DNA of 34,866 nucleotides from an uncultured Propionibacteriaceae bacterium (GCA_945911015.1 CAMDZW010000037.1:1-34866); one strand, 5' to 3'; numbered from the stretch's first letter, positions 1 through 7,964 are shown. Notes: generated by a model not told the origin, from the sequence alone. Translations and numbers: made by a program.

Positions 1-446
1 TGACGCTGCCCCAGATCGTCATACCAGGTGCGGGCGTCGCCGTGGAAGGTGCTCCGCAGTCGGGTGGTGAGATTGGTCTGGTAGATGTCGCCAGCAGCAA
101 TCGCGGCATGGACCCGGGCCACCCGGTCGGCGTGATCGGCCTCGGTCCAGTCCCACTGCCACGGCTCGATCCGGTAGGGCCGCAGGTCCTGGAGCGGAGT
201 CGGTGCGGTGTGCGGTGCGTCGGTGATCGCGAACCACACCAGCGGATGGTCCGACCGTCCCCCGGCGCCGGCGCCGGCGCCGTAGGAGACGAACCCGTGG
301 GCCCAGTGGCCGGCACGGGTGGCCTGATCGACTTCGGCAAGTGCTGCGTGGACCTCGCGGTGGTCATGGGTCGAGACGATCCGTTGGGGCGCACCGAACT
401 GCCAGCTGGCCCCGGTCCGCAGATCGTCGAATCGGCCGTTCATCAC
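1..446 (-). CDS. pabB: Aminodeoxychorismate synthase component I (PabB), N-terminal part, cut by the window edge
   Basis: The reverse strand is open from 446 to the window start, giving about 148 residues of a chorismate-utilising enzyme. The segment AAGDIYQTNLTTRL, near residue 116 counted from the ATG at 443, matches the conserved GDIYQxNLT block of PabB/TrpE proteins. PabB converts chorismate and amidotransferase-supplied ammonia to 4-amino-4-deoxychorismate for folate. A stretch SYGAGAGAGG lies near residue 53. Two starts are adjacent in frame, GTG at 446 and ATG at 443; I prefer GTG because TAAGGT (453-458) sits exactly six bases before it, the leaderless pattern seen elsewhere here. It follows the HTH_42 gene by about 60 bases. 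TrpE is less likely given the compact N-terminus. The catalytic C-terminal part lies outside the window. Confidence 0.8.
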   Translation of the reverse strand, partial: MMNGRFDDLRTGASWQFGAPQRIVSTHDHREVHAALAEVDQATRAGHWAHGFVSYGAGAGAGGRSDHPLVWFAITDAPHTAPTPLQDLRPYRIEPWQWDWTEADHADRVARVHAAIAAGDIYQTNLTTRLRSTFHGDARTWYDDLGQR

Positions 447-452
447 GCGACA

Positions 453-458
453 ACCTTA
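453..458 (-). promoter_or_regulatory. Candidate leaderless -10 element of pabB
   Basis: The minus strand reads TAAGGT, then six bases (TGTCGC), then the GTG start. This TANNNT-N6-RTG spacing would put the transcript start at the start codon. No convincing -35 was seen. Confidence 0.4.
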
Positions 459-504
459 CGGTGGGGTGCTGCGCTCCGGTGTCGTTGATCCGTCCGCGGT
501 CGGA

Positions 505-1704
505 TCACCGAGTCAGCATCGTGGCCCGGGACAACCCGGGGAACCGTTCGGTGACCACGGTGTCGCCGAGCCAGTCCCGTACCTCATCGAGTCTCTGCTC
601 GACCTGCCGCCGACGAGCGGCGGGAACCTCTTCGAACCACAGGTGGTGCAGTTCGCCGGCCTTGTCCTGGGTCCAGGCACCGACCACGCGGCCGTCGACC
701 CAGAGCGTCGCGCCCGCATTGCCGAAGCGGTCGAAGGCCTCGCCGGCTCCGGACGGCAGATACCAGTCGCGCTGTTTCCAGCCCATGGTCGTCGCGTCGA
801 GCGACGGAAGGACGGCCACCCACGGTGGCGTCTCGTCCACCCCCGGATCATCGGCGGCCAGCCACCCCGGTTCCGGGCTGTCCTCGAGGTCAACCGGTAC
901 TGCCTCGGCTGCGGCCAGTGCCGCGCGGGTCTGGGTCCTGGTCCAGCCGAACCACCACTGCAGGTCGGTCGTCGTGCCCGGTCCGAACTGGTGCAGCCAC
1001 CGGTCGACCAGCGATGCGGCACTGTCGTCGACGTCGAGCTCGGGCAGGTCATGGCCGAGCCAGGTGGCAGTCGCACTCCACAGGTAGGCCGAGTTGTTCC
1101 AGGCCCCGCCGGGATGGGTGCGGATGAGCCGTCCGGCGAAGCCGAGATCGACAACAAGCCGGGAGTGAGCGCTGACCACGGCAGTCTTGGGGTTGCCTGG
1201 CGTGGTTTCGACGGGGAAGCTCAGCTCGGGCAGCGCCTTGCCGATCTCTCGGGTGCTCAGCTGCTCAGCCGGGCCGAACAGTCCCAGAATCTGTTCGGTC
1301 GCCTGGTCGTACCAGGTGTCGACATCGGACATTCCTGTGTGGGCAAGCATCTTGAGGGTCTTGCGGTGCTCGGCAGCGGCCACCCGCCGCCCCGAGGTGG
1401 CGTTCATCAGCTCCATCACCGGCCTGGACGCCACCCAGAGGGTGCGGCGCATCACGTGGTGTCGGATCAGGCTGCGGTCCTGGTACAGGACGTGGTCGGT
1501 TGCCGTGAGCGAGGGATGGGCCATCCGGGCCCACGTCGACAGGTGCACCGTCGCCGGGTCGGAGGAGTGCAGTGCCAGCAACGCATCGCTGATCGCCACC
1601 ACGTCGTCGGTCCGGGTTTCGGGCAACAGCAGATGTCGATGGGCGAGTCGGCTGCGTCGCTCGGCCGTGGTGACGGTTCTCGGCCAGCTGGTGGTGTGGG
1701 TCAT
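505..1704 (-). CDS. Winged-helix DNA-binding protein of the HTH_42 (AlkZ/YcaQ-like) family
   Basis: The 399-residue protein has the overall pattern of the HTH_42 family, which includes the DNA glycosylases AlkZ and YcaQ: an N-terminal helical part, central winged-helix repeats, and a C-terminal part with WVDGRVVGAWTQDKAGEL near residue 335. In characterised members a QxQ or QxD motif near residue 40 is catalytic. Here the corresponding stretch reads LLALHSSDPATVHLS, with no such glutamine, so glycosylase activity is doubtful. This HSSDP-type subgroup has, to my knowledge, no established function. Its start overlaps the pdxT stop by four bases (ATGA), so it is translated with pdxT. The family call is firm; a role in DNA repair is only inferred from relatives. 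Confidence 0.75.
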   Translation of the reverse strand: MTHTTSWPRTVTTAERRSRLAHRHLLLPETRTDDVVAISDALLALHSSDPATVHLSTWARMAHPSLTATDHVLYQDRSLIRHHVMRRTLWVASRPVMELMNATSGRRVAAAEHRKTLKMLAHTGMSDVDTWYDQATEQILGLFGPAEQLSTREIGKALPELSFPVETTPGNPKTAVVSAHSRLVVDLGFAGRLIRTHPGGAWNNSAYLWSATATWLGHDLPELDVDDSAASLVDRWLHQFGPGTTTDLQWWFGWTRTQTRAALAAAEAVPVDLEDSPEPGWLAADDPGVDETPPWVAVLPSLDATTMGWKQRDWYLPSGAGEAFDRFGNAGATLWVDGRVVGAWTQDKAGELHHLWFEEVPAARRRQVEQRLDEVRDWLGDTVVTERFPGLSRATMLTR

Positions 1705-2270
1705 GGCCTCGCGTGGATCAGGTGGTGGTGCAGTAGGGGATCGCCGGCAAGCTCGGGATGGAACGCGATCGCGGTGATCGACCCGTGCCGCACGCCGACG
1801 ATCCGCTCGCGGTGTCGAGCGATCACCTCGACATCGTCACCGATGCGGGTGACGACCGGGGCCCGGATGAAGGCCGCGCGTACTGGGCCGTCGACCGTCT
1901 CGACGGTTGCGTCCTCGGACTCGACCTGCGCACCGAAGGCGTTGCGTTGCACGGTGATGTCGAGCAGCCCGAGGGTCTGCTGGCCCGGTGCCGGGTCGAC
2001 GATCTCGGTGGCGAGAACGATCATCCCGGCACAGGTGCCCAAGGTCGGCAGACCGTCCGCGATCGCCACCCGCAGCGGCTCGGCGAGGTCGAACATGCGC
2101 AACAAGCGGTCGATGGTCGACGACTCGCCCCCGGGCAGGACGATGCCGTCCAGTCCGTCCAGGTCGGCGGGTCTGCGCACCCGGATCGCTTGCGAACCGG
2201 CCGACTCGATCAGGGCCAGGTGTTCGGCGACCCCGCCCTGGAGGGCAAGCACGCCGATCCGCTGGGTCAC
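1701..2270 (-). CDS. pdxT: Pyridoxal 5'-phosphate synthase glutaminase subunit PdxT
   Basis: PdxT hydrolyses glutamine and channels ammonia to PdxS for ribose-5-phosphate-dependent PLP synthesis in the cytosol. The 189-residue length is normal. Visible motifs are IGVLALQGG at the N-terminus, LPGGESST (45-52), the nucleophile Cys80 in LGTCAGM, QRNAFGAQ (108-115) and the triad partners His171 and Glu173 in AFHPEL. All family-specific residues appear intact. The gene overlaps the preceding epimerase-like gene by four bases and the following HTH_42 gene by four bases. It is separated from pdxS by two other genes, whereas in many genomes pdxS and pdxT are adjacent. Confidence 0.95.
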   Translation of the reverse strand: MTQRIGVLALQGGVAEHLALIESAGSQAIRVRRPADLDGLDGIVLPGGESSTIDRLLRMFDLAEPLRVAIADGLPTLGTCAGMIVLATEIVDPAPGQQTLGLLDITVQRNAFGAQVESEDATVETVDGPVRAAFIRAPVVTRIGDDVEVIARHRERIVGVRHGSITAIAFHPELAGDPLLHHHLIHARP

Positions 2271-2866
2271 TGGTCGCCCTCATCGGTGACCGTGATGATC
2301 CCCCGTGGTGCATCGAGCAGTTCCACGGTGCGAGCGGCAGCGGTGTCGATGTGCACGCGGGGTCCGTCCGGTGCCGAGTCCTGGTGGTAGGTGTCTGGAC
2401 CCCAGAACTGTCCGTACCGCAGGACGACCCCTCCGAAGCCGAGGACGGCCTGCTCGAGAGTCTGCACTGCATCGGCACCGACGCCGGGCGGTTGTTCCCA
2501 CGCGATGCTCTGGGCGATCAGGCGAGGACAGTGGGCCGCGGCGGCAGCGATCAGATTGGCGGTCCCGTCGACGCGGATCCGGGCGTTCGCCTCCCGACCT
2601 GCGGGCAGGTCCTCGGCTCGATCGGGGAGGTCAGTGAGCTGGTGCAGGACCAGGTCCGGCCCGAACCCGACCACGGCCTCCCGCAGGGCCCGCGCGTCGT
2701 GGACATCACACAGCACCGGCTGGCCCCCGAGCTGGCGGACCAGCTCAAGTTTCGCCGGGGTCCGTGACATGCCGGCGACAGTGTGCCCTGCGGTGGCGAG
2801 CAAGGGGACCAGTCGGGTGCCGATGACACCGGTGGCGCCGGCCAGGAAGATGCGCAGGGCGGTCAC
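2267..2866 (-). CDS. Short NAD(P)-binding Rossmann protein, epimerase-like
   Basis: The protein opens with IFLAGATGVIGTRLVP (6-21), the glycine-rich dinucleotide-binding loop of NAD-dependent epimerase/dehydratase-like extended SDRs. Later features include HQLTDLPD, DGTANLIAAA (near 104-113) and RYGQFWGPDT (near 152). At 199 residues it is much shorter than the usual ~300 of this family: after RYGQFWGPDT it ends at GIITVTDEGDQ, so much of the substrate-binding domain is missing, and I see no clear YxxxK catalytic pair. Both ends are ATGA-coupled to neighbours, which suggests it is expressed rather than being an accidental remnant. Function is unknown; it may be a truncated enzyme or a binding protein. 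Confidence 0.7.
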   Translation of the reverse strand: MTALRIFLAGATGVIGTRLVPLLATAGHTVAGMSRTPAKLELVRQLGGQPVLCDVHDARALREAVVGFGPDLVLHQLTDLPDRAEDLPAGREANARIRVDGTANLIAAAAAHCPRLIAQSIAWEQPPGVGADAVQTLEQAVLGFGGVVLRYGQFWGPDTYHQDSAPDGPRVHIDTAAARTVELLDAPRGIITVTDEGDQ

Positions 2867-3912
2867 GATGGCGTTGTTGTAGTTGTGGTGAGGAGTTCGG
2901 GGAGCAGATCCCGGTTGGCCACCCTCAGCTCGGTGACCGTGGCCAGCGAGTTTCCGGTGTGGTCGACGAACACCAGGCAGTCGCCGTGGTCATTGCGTCC
3001 TTTGCCGACGGCCCCGATCTGGGCGCTGTCGAGGACGGCCTTCTCCACGGTCACGGTGTCCCCGGTGATCGTGACGGCACCGAAGTCGAGGGTTTCGCCG
3101 GCGGCTCGTCGAGCTGGCAGCACCTCACGCAGGGTCTGGTTGATCCGATCACGCATCAGCGCAAAGAACTCGCCGTCGTCGATGGTGAGTTTGGGGGCCT
3201 TGCCGGTCCAGGAGAGCTGCATCAACGGCGGCTCGGCGAAACCGACCAGATACTGCATCTGCTGCCAGGCCACGTCCTGAACCCGGCTACGGGTGACCAC
3301 CCGCACCGATTCCTCCAGGGGCCACACCAGCGTGCTGCCCCGCGGGAAGGCCAACACCAGCAGCACCAGGGCGCACAGCAGGACCGCTGCACCGACCACC
3401 GTGCCGCCGATCTGGTTGCGCACCGTGAAGTTCAGTGCTTGGACCAGGACCGAGGCGCCGAAGAAGGCCAGGACACAGGCGAGCAGGGACACGAACCCGG
3501 TGCCGAGTCCGGCGCGGTTGGCGTACGAGGTCAAGGGCGCCTGCTGTCCGGCGAGGGTGTCCGCGACCGCACGATCACGCAGCCACCGGATGAGAAGGGA
3601 GGCGATCACGATCGCCGCGCACACTGCCACCGCAACCCCGCCCGCGGTCAAGCCGTGGTGCTGGGCCGTGGCGAACTCGAGCCGATCATCGTAGGTCCAC
3701 TCCGTGGTGGTCATCGAACGGCGGCTGCGGGTCGAGCACGATTCGCCTGGCGACATCCGTGCTCCACCGCACATGGCCACGATCTCGCGACCGGAGCGCA
3801 GCACGGCCCAAACTGCACCCGCCAGGCCGATGACCAAGAAGAAGATCAGCCCGGCCACCGGCGGGTTCCGGAAGGCATCGAGGTGATTCTTCGCGGGAGC
3901 TTCATGCGACAT
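2863..3912 (-). CDS. Four-helix membrane protein of unknown function
   Basis: I start this protein at MSHEAPAKNH (349 residues), 14 codons inside the longest frame. There is no Shine-Dalgarno sequence, but TACCTT lies exactly six bases upstream, the leaderless pattern found at several genes here. Hydrophobic segments are VAGLIFFLVIGLAGAVWAVL, a second around GGVAVAVCAAIVIASLLI, a third around FVSLLACVLAFFGASVLV, and a fourth around VVGAAVLLCALVLLVLAF. A soluble C-terminal domain of about 170 residues follows and ends in a threonine run. I do not recognise the family. It lies 69 bases after pdxS and overlaps the next gene by four bases, so it may be read both from its own promoter and through from pdxS. 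Confidence 0.65.
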   Translation of the reverse strand: MSHEAPAKNHLDAFRNPPVAGLIFFLVIGLAGAVWAVLRSGREIVAMCGGARMSPGESCSTRSRRSMTTTEWTYDDRLEFATAQHHGLTAGGVAVAVCAAIVIASLLIRWLRDRAVADTLAGQQAPLTSYANRAGLGTGFVSLLACVLAFFGASVLVQALNFTVRNQIGGTVVGAAVLLCALVLLVLAFPRGSTLVWPLEESVRVVTRSRVQDVAWQQMQYLVGFAEPPLMQLSWTGKAPKLTIDDGEFFALMRDRINQTLREVLPARRAAGETLDFGAVTITGDTVTVEKAVLDSAQIGAVGKGRNDHGDCLVFVDHTGNSLATVTELRVANRDLLPELLTTTTTTPS

Positions 3913-3918
3913 GAGGAA

Positions 3919-3924
3919 AAGGTA
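3919..3924 (-). promoter_or_regulatory. Candidate leaderless -10 element of the four-helix membrane protein gene
   Basis: The minus strand reads TACCTT, six bases (TTCCTC), then ATG at 3912. The pyrimidine-rich six bases cannot serve as a Shine-Dalgarno sequence, which favours a leaderless transcript from this site. Confidence 0.45.
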
Positions 3925-3981
3925 ACGGGTCGCCCGGCAGGGCGCACACCACATCCCGGGGCACGGACCCCGCGCCGGAGG

Positions 3982-4911
3982 TCACCAACCGCGCTCGGCG
4001 AGCCGGTGTGGGGCAGCCAGGTCGGCGACATTGATGCCGACCATGGCTTCGCCGAGGCCACGGGATGCCTCGGTGATGACGGCCGGGTCGTCGTAAGCAG
4101 CGGTCGCCTTCACGATGGCGGCAGCCCGCTTGGCCGGGTCACCGGACTTGAAGATGCCCGAGCCGACGAACACGCCGTCTGCGCCGAGTTGCATCATCAT
4201 CGCCGCATCGGCCGGGGTGGCGACACCGCCGGCGGTGAACAGCACCACCGGCAGCTTCCCCGTACGGGCGATCTCGACGACCAATGGGTACGGGGCCTGC
4301 AGTTCCTTGGCCGCGACGTAGAGCTCGTCGTCCGACTTTGCTTGCAGGGCTCGGATTTCGCCGAGGATCTGGCGGATGTGCTTGGCTGCCTCGGAGACGT
4401 CGCCGGTGCCGGCCTCACCCTTGGACCGGATCATCGCCGCACCTTCGGTGATGCGGCGCAGTGCCTCACCGAGGTTGGTGGCGCCACAGACGAACGGGAC
4501 GGTGAAGCCCTGCTTGTCGATGTGGTTGACATAGTCAGCCGGGCTCAGCACCTCGGACTCGTCGATGTAGTCGACCTCGAGATGCTGCAGGATCTGGGCC
4601 TCGACAAAATGGCCGATTCGGGCCTTGGCCATCACCGGGATCGAGACGGTGTCGATGATCTCGCTGATCAGGTCTGGGTCACTCATCCGGGCCACGCCAC
4701 CCTGGGCGCGGATGTCGGCCGGGACCCGTTCCAGGGCCATCACCGCGACCGCGCCGGCATCCTCGGCGATCCGGGCCTGCTCGGCGGTGACCACATCCAT
4801 GATCACACCCCCCTTGAGCATGTCGGCCAAGCCGCGCTTGACCAGCGGAGTGCCGGTCTGGGTCGTCGATACGGGAACAGATGCGGCATCACGTGCCACG
4901 AGATCAGTCAT
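3982..4911 (-). CDS. pdxS: Pyridoxal 5'-phosphate synthase lyase subunit PdxS
   Basis: PdxS is the TIM-barrel synthase that builds PLP from ribose 5-phosphate, glyceraldehyde 3-phosphate and ammonia delivered by PdxT. The 309-residue sequence carries the whole signature: [14 protein letters not shown] (33-46), [18 protein letters not shown] (59-76), the first catalytic lysine Lys96 in VMAKARIGH, the second lysine Lys164 in [11 protein letters not shown], and the phosphate-binding end [27 protein letters not shown]. An N-terminal extension of about 15 residues is present relative to Bacillus PdxS. The start has GGGAG shortly upstream. It is the first gene of the block running to pabB. AGTGG-type boxes lie just upstream, suggesting control by a MocR/PdxR regulator. 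Confidence 0.97.
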   Translation of the reverse strand: MTDLVARDAASVPVSTTQTGTPLVKRGLADMLKGGVIMDVVTAEQARIAEDAGAVAVMALERVPADIRAQGGVARMSDPDLISEIIDTVSIPVMAKARIGHFVEAQILQHLEVDYIDESEVLSPADYVNHIDKQGFTVPFVCGATNLGEALRRITEGAAMIRSKGEAGTGDVSEAAKHIRQILGEIRALQAKSDDELYVAAKELQAPYPLVVEIARTGKLPVVLFTAGGVATPADAAMMMQLGADGVFVGSGIFKSGDPAKRAAAIVKATAAYDDPAVITEASRGLGEAMVGINVADLAAPHRLAERGW

Positions 4912-4930
4912 GACTCCCAGCCTCGCCTGC

Positions 4931-4979
4931 AGAGTGGATCAGGACAAGGGCCACTCTCAGTGAGTTGCAGTGGACCACT
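4931..4979. promoter_or_regulatory. Candidate PdxR/MocR operator region upstream of pdxS
   Basis: Three boxes sharing AGTGG fall within 49 bases: AGAGTGG on the plus strand (4931-4937), AGAGTGG on the minus strand (4951-4957), and the near-palindrome AGTGGACCACT (4969-4979). Actinobacterial PdxR regulators, for example in Corynebacterium, are reported to bind AAAGTGG-type sites near pdxST. Position and sequence therefore fit a PLP-responsive operator. Which regulator binds is not shown; the only MocR gene in the window is about 19.5 kb away. Confidence 0.55.
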
Positions 4980-4982
4980 TGG

Positions 4983-5420
4983 TCAGACCGGGATCACGGG
5001 GTTGTCCTCGGACAGGTCGCTGATCTGGACGAAGGTCCGCAGCCCCACCGCTCCTTGGGCAATGTCCTGGATCCGGTGCTTCTCCGCCGCGTCCACATCC
5101 ACCTTCGACGAGTAGATCGTCACCAGCAGAGCATGGTCCTCCTCGACGTACCGGACCCCGCAGCAACGCGGTGCCTTGCCCGGGCCGCTCCGGTCATCGG
5201 CCTCGTAGGCCGCCTGGAGCTCGAAGAGGGCTGCCCTGACACAGTCATTGCGCCTCTCCGCCGGGAGGGGGTCGGGTTCTCGGCAGTCCAACGCGGTGGG
5301 TGCTGTCGTGGGCATCGGCTGGTTAGCTATCGGTGCGGCTGGGGTGCCCTGACTACATGCGCCCACTAGCACGAGAAGTCCAGCGATGGTAGCCGCTACC
5401 GATGCGCACTTACGAGCCAT
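4983..5420 (-). CDS. Small secreted lipoprotein downstream of the protease
   Basis: I start at MARKCASVAATIAGLL, 45 codons inside the longest frame, because this gives a bacterial lipoprotein signal: basic start, hydrophobic core, then LVLVGAC with the lipidated cysteine near residue 21. The product is 145 residues. The mature part has a Pro/Thr-rich linker and a compact domain with four further cysteines (LDCREP, NDCVRA, PRCCGV), ending in SDLSEDNPVIPV. I do not recognise the domain. The start lies two bases after the protease stop, so the pair is almost certainly co-translated; it could be a chaperone, inhibitor or anchor for that protease, which is inference only. Base composition looks lower in G+C than in flanking genes. 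Confidence 0.65.
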   Translation of the reverse strand: MARKCASVAATIAGLLVLVGACSQGTPAAPIANQPMPTTAPTALDCREPDPLPAERRNDCVRAALFELQAAYEADDRSGPGKAPRCCGVRYVEEDHALLVTIYSSKVDVDAAEKHRIQDIAQGAVGLRTFVQISDLSEDNPVIPV

Positions 5421-5422
5421 GA

Positions 5423-6553
5423 CTATGACGTCTTCACGCTGGCGACACCCGGGATGTACAGCACACTCACTAAGGAGGTCAGCACGGAGCCGTGGTTTCC
5501 GTTGCGGTTCCAGACACCTGTGGTAATCCCGTACCCGTGGGTGCCCGCGAACCACGGTCCACCAGAATCGCCATGCTGGGTCACCTGGTCAGTTGTCCTG
5601 TACAGGTTGCAGATGGTGAAATCGTCGTAGAACTCGCAGCCGAGGTCCTCGGCGATCGTGGTGCCTTGATCATGCGAAACAACACCGTACGTGTAGAGCC
5701 AGCCGCCAACTGCGGGGATTCCAATTCCGTCGATGGTCGTCAGAAGGCCCGGGAACGATACAAACTTGTTCCTTGGAGTGCCTCCATTGAGCGGCACGAA
5801 CTGGATGTCGTAGCCATTCGACGAGTATGCGTTGGCCGGTGCGCCGCTACGACTGGCGCCGTCGTACGTGCTGGCATTGCCGCAATGGCCAGCCGTGATG
5901 ATGCCCCACGCGGAGCCAAGATAGCCCATGAACCCACCCGTGCAGGCTCCGTACTGTTTGCCTCCGACTACATCGGCCTGAAGCTCCAACCCACTGTCCA
6001 GCGGGTCGTACTCGATGTCGATCGCGGGAAGTGACGCAGCTGAACGATTCGACGCCAGTCTCTGCTCAGCCGCCCTTACAGTGGATGCAGGGTCTGCTCC
6101 GCGCACGATCAGCTTGATTCGCCCGCTTGCGACGTCGTACCGGGCGTTGCCTGAGGTGACGGTGTTCTTCACGATGTCGATCGCTGCCCGTTCGACGCTG
6201 GTTTGCTCAACCCAAGCGATGGCGTCGTCCCGTGCCGTGTTGACCGTAAGGTCTGCGCTGTGTCTGTCGGCGATGTCGCTGGCTTGAGACTCGAAGCCTG
6301 ACTTGACCGTTAGGACGCCAGTTGTGCCGTGCCACACGAAGTCGACCAGCCCGTCTGGCATCTCTTTGAGGGAGTCCTTCACCACGTCCTCGAAGATGAA
6401 CTGGCGATCCAAGTCGTGCCCGACGGGCGGTTGAACCGGCGCTGATGTCGGCGGTGCCGCACTTGCTGCTGGTGTGGCCATCACGAAGGCTGCGGTGCAC
6501 GCGGCCGCGATCGCGACGACACGGGTTAGCAGACGCCTGCTGGGGGTAGGCAT
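5423..6553 (-). CDS. Secreted trypsin-fold serine protease (S1, streptogrisin-like)
   Basis: The 376-residue protein begins with a Sec signal (RRLLTRVVAIAAACTAAFVMA, core near 11-26, cleavage probably at ASA-AP). A pro-region of roughly 160 residues is followed by the chymotrypsin-fold domain. The catalytic triad is visible as His223 in ITAGHCG, Asp249 in GYDIQFV and Ser330 in HGDSGGPWF. Cysteine pairs Cys204/Cys224 and Cys306/Cys315 are placed as in actinobacterial alpha-lytic/streptogrisin enzymes. AGAGGAAG lies about eight bases before the ATG. The long pro-region suggests synthesis as a zymogen. It is the first gene of a two-gene unit with the following lipoprotein. The coding DNA has more A/T-ending codons than its neighbours, which hints at acquisition by transfer. 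Confidence 0.9.
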   Translation of the reverse strand: MPTPSRRLLTRVVAIAAACTAAFVMATPAASAAPPTSAPVQPPVGHDLDRQFIFEDVVKDSLKEMPDGLVDFVWHGTTGVLTVKSGFESQASDIADRHSADLTVNTARDDAIAWVEQTSVERAAIDIVKNTVTSGNARYDVASGRIKLIVRGADPASTVRAAEQRLASNRSAASLPAIDIEYDPLDSGLELQADVVGGKQYGACTGGFMGYLGSAWGIITAGHCGNASTYDGASRSGAPANAYSSNGYDIQFVPLNGGTPRNKFVSFPGLLTTIDGIGIPAVGGWLYTYGVVSHDQGTTIAEDLGCEFYDDFTICNLYRTTDQVTQHGDSGGPWFAGTHGYGITTGVWNRNGNHGSVLTSLVSVLYIPGVASVKTS

Positions 6554-6589
6554 CGATGCTTCCTCTCTGCGTCACTGCGGGTGCCCAGT

Positions 6590-6618
6590 ACTTTAGGGTC
6601 GCTACCGAACCATGTCAA
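6590..6618 (-). promoter_or_regulatory. Near-consensus housekeeping promoter of the protease gene
   Basis: On the minus strand TTGACA (6613-6618) is separated by 17 bases from TAAAGT (6590-6595). The -10 lies about 36 bases before the protease ATG. The match and spacing are close to the sigma-70-type consensus. Confidence 0.75.
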
Positions 6619-6724
6619 GGGCTCGACGAGACTCACGAAAGATGCCTGCGAAAACGTCCCTCGGTGCGTCAGTTGACAATGCCCACGAAACGGTGACCGT
6701 GGTGGCATGGGAAGTGTACTGTCG

Positions 6725-6865
6725 ATGACGACGCGGGTGGAGATCACGACGAAGAATGCAAAGGCGTCGAAGAAGCAGCGTGGCCAGGGATCGGAAGCCG
6801 AGGGCCGGATGCTCTCGTATGCCGCGGTGAAGGTGCTGCAGGGCGTGTGGGCTGTAGATGAGTCC
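6725..6865 (+). pseudogene. Transposase N-terminal remnant (integrase-type IS)
   Basis: An open frame starts MTTRVEITTKNAKASKKQRG, closely resembling the opening of a group of actinobacterial integrase-core transposases that begin MTTRVEITTKYAK. After about 27 residues it continues with LSYAAVKVLQGVWA, which resembles a later conserved segment (SYDALKVLQ-VWA), so roughly 30 residues appear deleted in frame. After residue 47 the similarity ends at the sulfatase pseudogene. No catalytic DDE part remains. Upstream, three short xCGAAA words (6631-6640, 6645-6654, 6681-6690) may be the remains of the element's terminal repeats. The family call rests on recall of the N-terminal pattern, so the exact IS family is left open. 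Confidence 0.6.
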
Positions 6866-7964
6866 GGCGCCGATCGACCGTTACTTGGCCCCGGCCCGGG
6901 CGAACGTCCTGTTGATCCACTGCCACGATCTGGGGCGTTTCCTCCGCTGCTACGGCAACCTGACCGGTCGTACGCTCAACCTCAACCGGCTCGCCGACGA
7001 AGGGGTCCGGTTCACGAATGCGCTCTGCACCGCACCCCAGTGCAGCCCTTCGCGGGCGTCGCTGTTCACCGGCGGCTTTCCGCACGCCAATGGCGTCATG
7101 GGCCTCACCCATGCCAGCTTCGGCTGGGACCTGCACCCGACCGAACGGCATCTGGACTCGCTCCTCGGAGAGGCGGGCTACTGCAGCGATATGATCGGCG
7201 TCCATCACGAGTCGAAACGGTTGCCGGACCACGACATTGCGGCTCTGCTCGGCTTTGACACACCCGGGCCGAGATGGCCGAACTGCAGGGTGCTGTCCAT
7301 CACATGGATGCTGCGGTCGGCCGGGTTCTCAACGCTGTCGACGACCTGGGGCTACGGGACTCCACGATCGTCCTGTTCACCACCGACCACGGGTTGGCCC
7401 TGCCCCGTGCTCAAGTGCACCCTCTACGATCCCGGTCTCGAAACTGCACTGATCGTCCGCGCACCCGGTCGCGGCTGGTCCGATGGTCGAGTCGTCGACG
7501 GCCTGGTGAGCAATGTCGACCTGGTCCCGACATTGCTCGAAGCGGCGAGCGCCGAAGTTCCGTCGCACCTCCATGGAGACAGTCTCATTGCCTCCTTGAA
7601 GGGGGAATCACCGGCCGGGCGACAGGAGATCTTCGGCGAGATCACCTTCCACACCTACGACGATCCACGCCGATGCATCCGCAAATCGATCGTGGTCGGT
7701 CTGGTTGGCCTTGGCGAGCTTCGGCGTCGCTCACGGCCGCCACGACTGGGATGCACCGTTCATGTAGGGCGGGGTGACGGCAAAGTTGACCAATGTTGCC
7801 GAAGATCCTGCTTACGCAGAGATCCTCGCCGACACGCGGAGCAGACTCGGTACGTGGATGCGGGGACCGGGGTGCGGATCCCGTACATCGAGACCGACGA
7901 CCCGCTGCTGGCTGGGCCGGTGGTTGCCCCGACCCACCTCGAGGCGACAGAATTCCTTGCGTGA
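6858..7964 (+). pseudogene. Sulfatase pseudogene with several frameshifts and an internal deletion
   Basis: Parts of a type I sulfatase are spread over three frames. The first part, from ATG 6858, has NVLLIHCHDLGRFL and the active-site signature CSPSRASLFTG, whose cysteine would become formylglycine. After GFDTP near 7260 the frame changes to TRAEMAELQGAVHHMD and FTTDHGLALPRA, with roughly 100 residues lost at the join. One extra base near 7412 returns to the first frame for KCTLYDPGLETALIVRAPG and VPTLLEAASAEVP. Downstream fragments SFGVAHGRHDWDAPF (near 7720), LTNVAEDPAYAEILAD (near 7786) and DDPLLAGPV (near 7900) again lie in different frames. This is a decayed gene, not a working enzyme. 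It sits directly against a transposase remnant and may once have served glycan or sulfate-ester breakdown. Confidence 0.85.

Noticed and set aside
466..2289. 607-codon plus-strand open frame across the HTH_42 and pdxT genes
   Set aside because: Both minus-strand genes have intact family motifs and coupled starts; the plus frame shows none.
2959..5115. 718-codon plus-strand open frame opposite pdxS and its neighbours
   Set aside because: It is the antisense shadow of four well-supported minus-strand genes; its translation has no recognisable domain and is rich in Gly, Arg, Asp and His, as expected from high-GC antisense frames.
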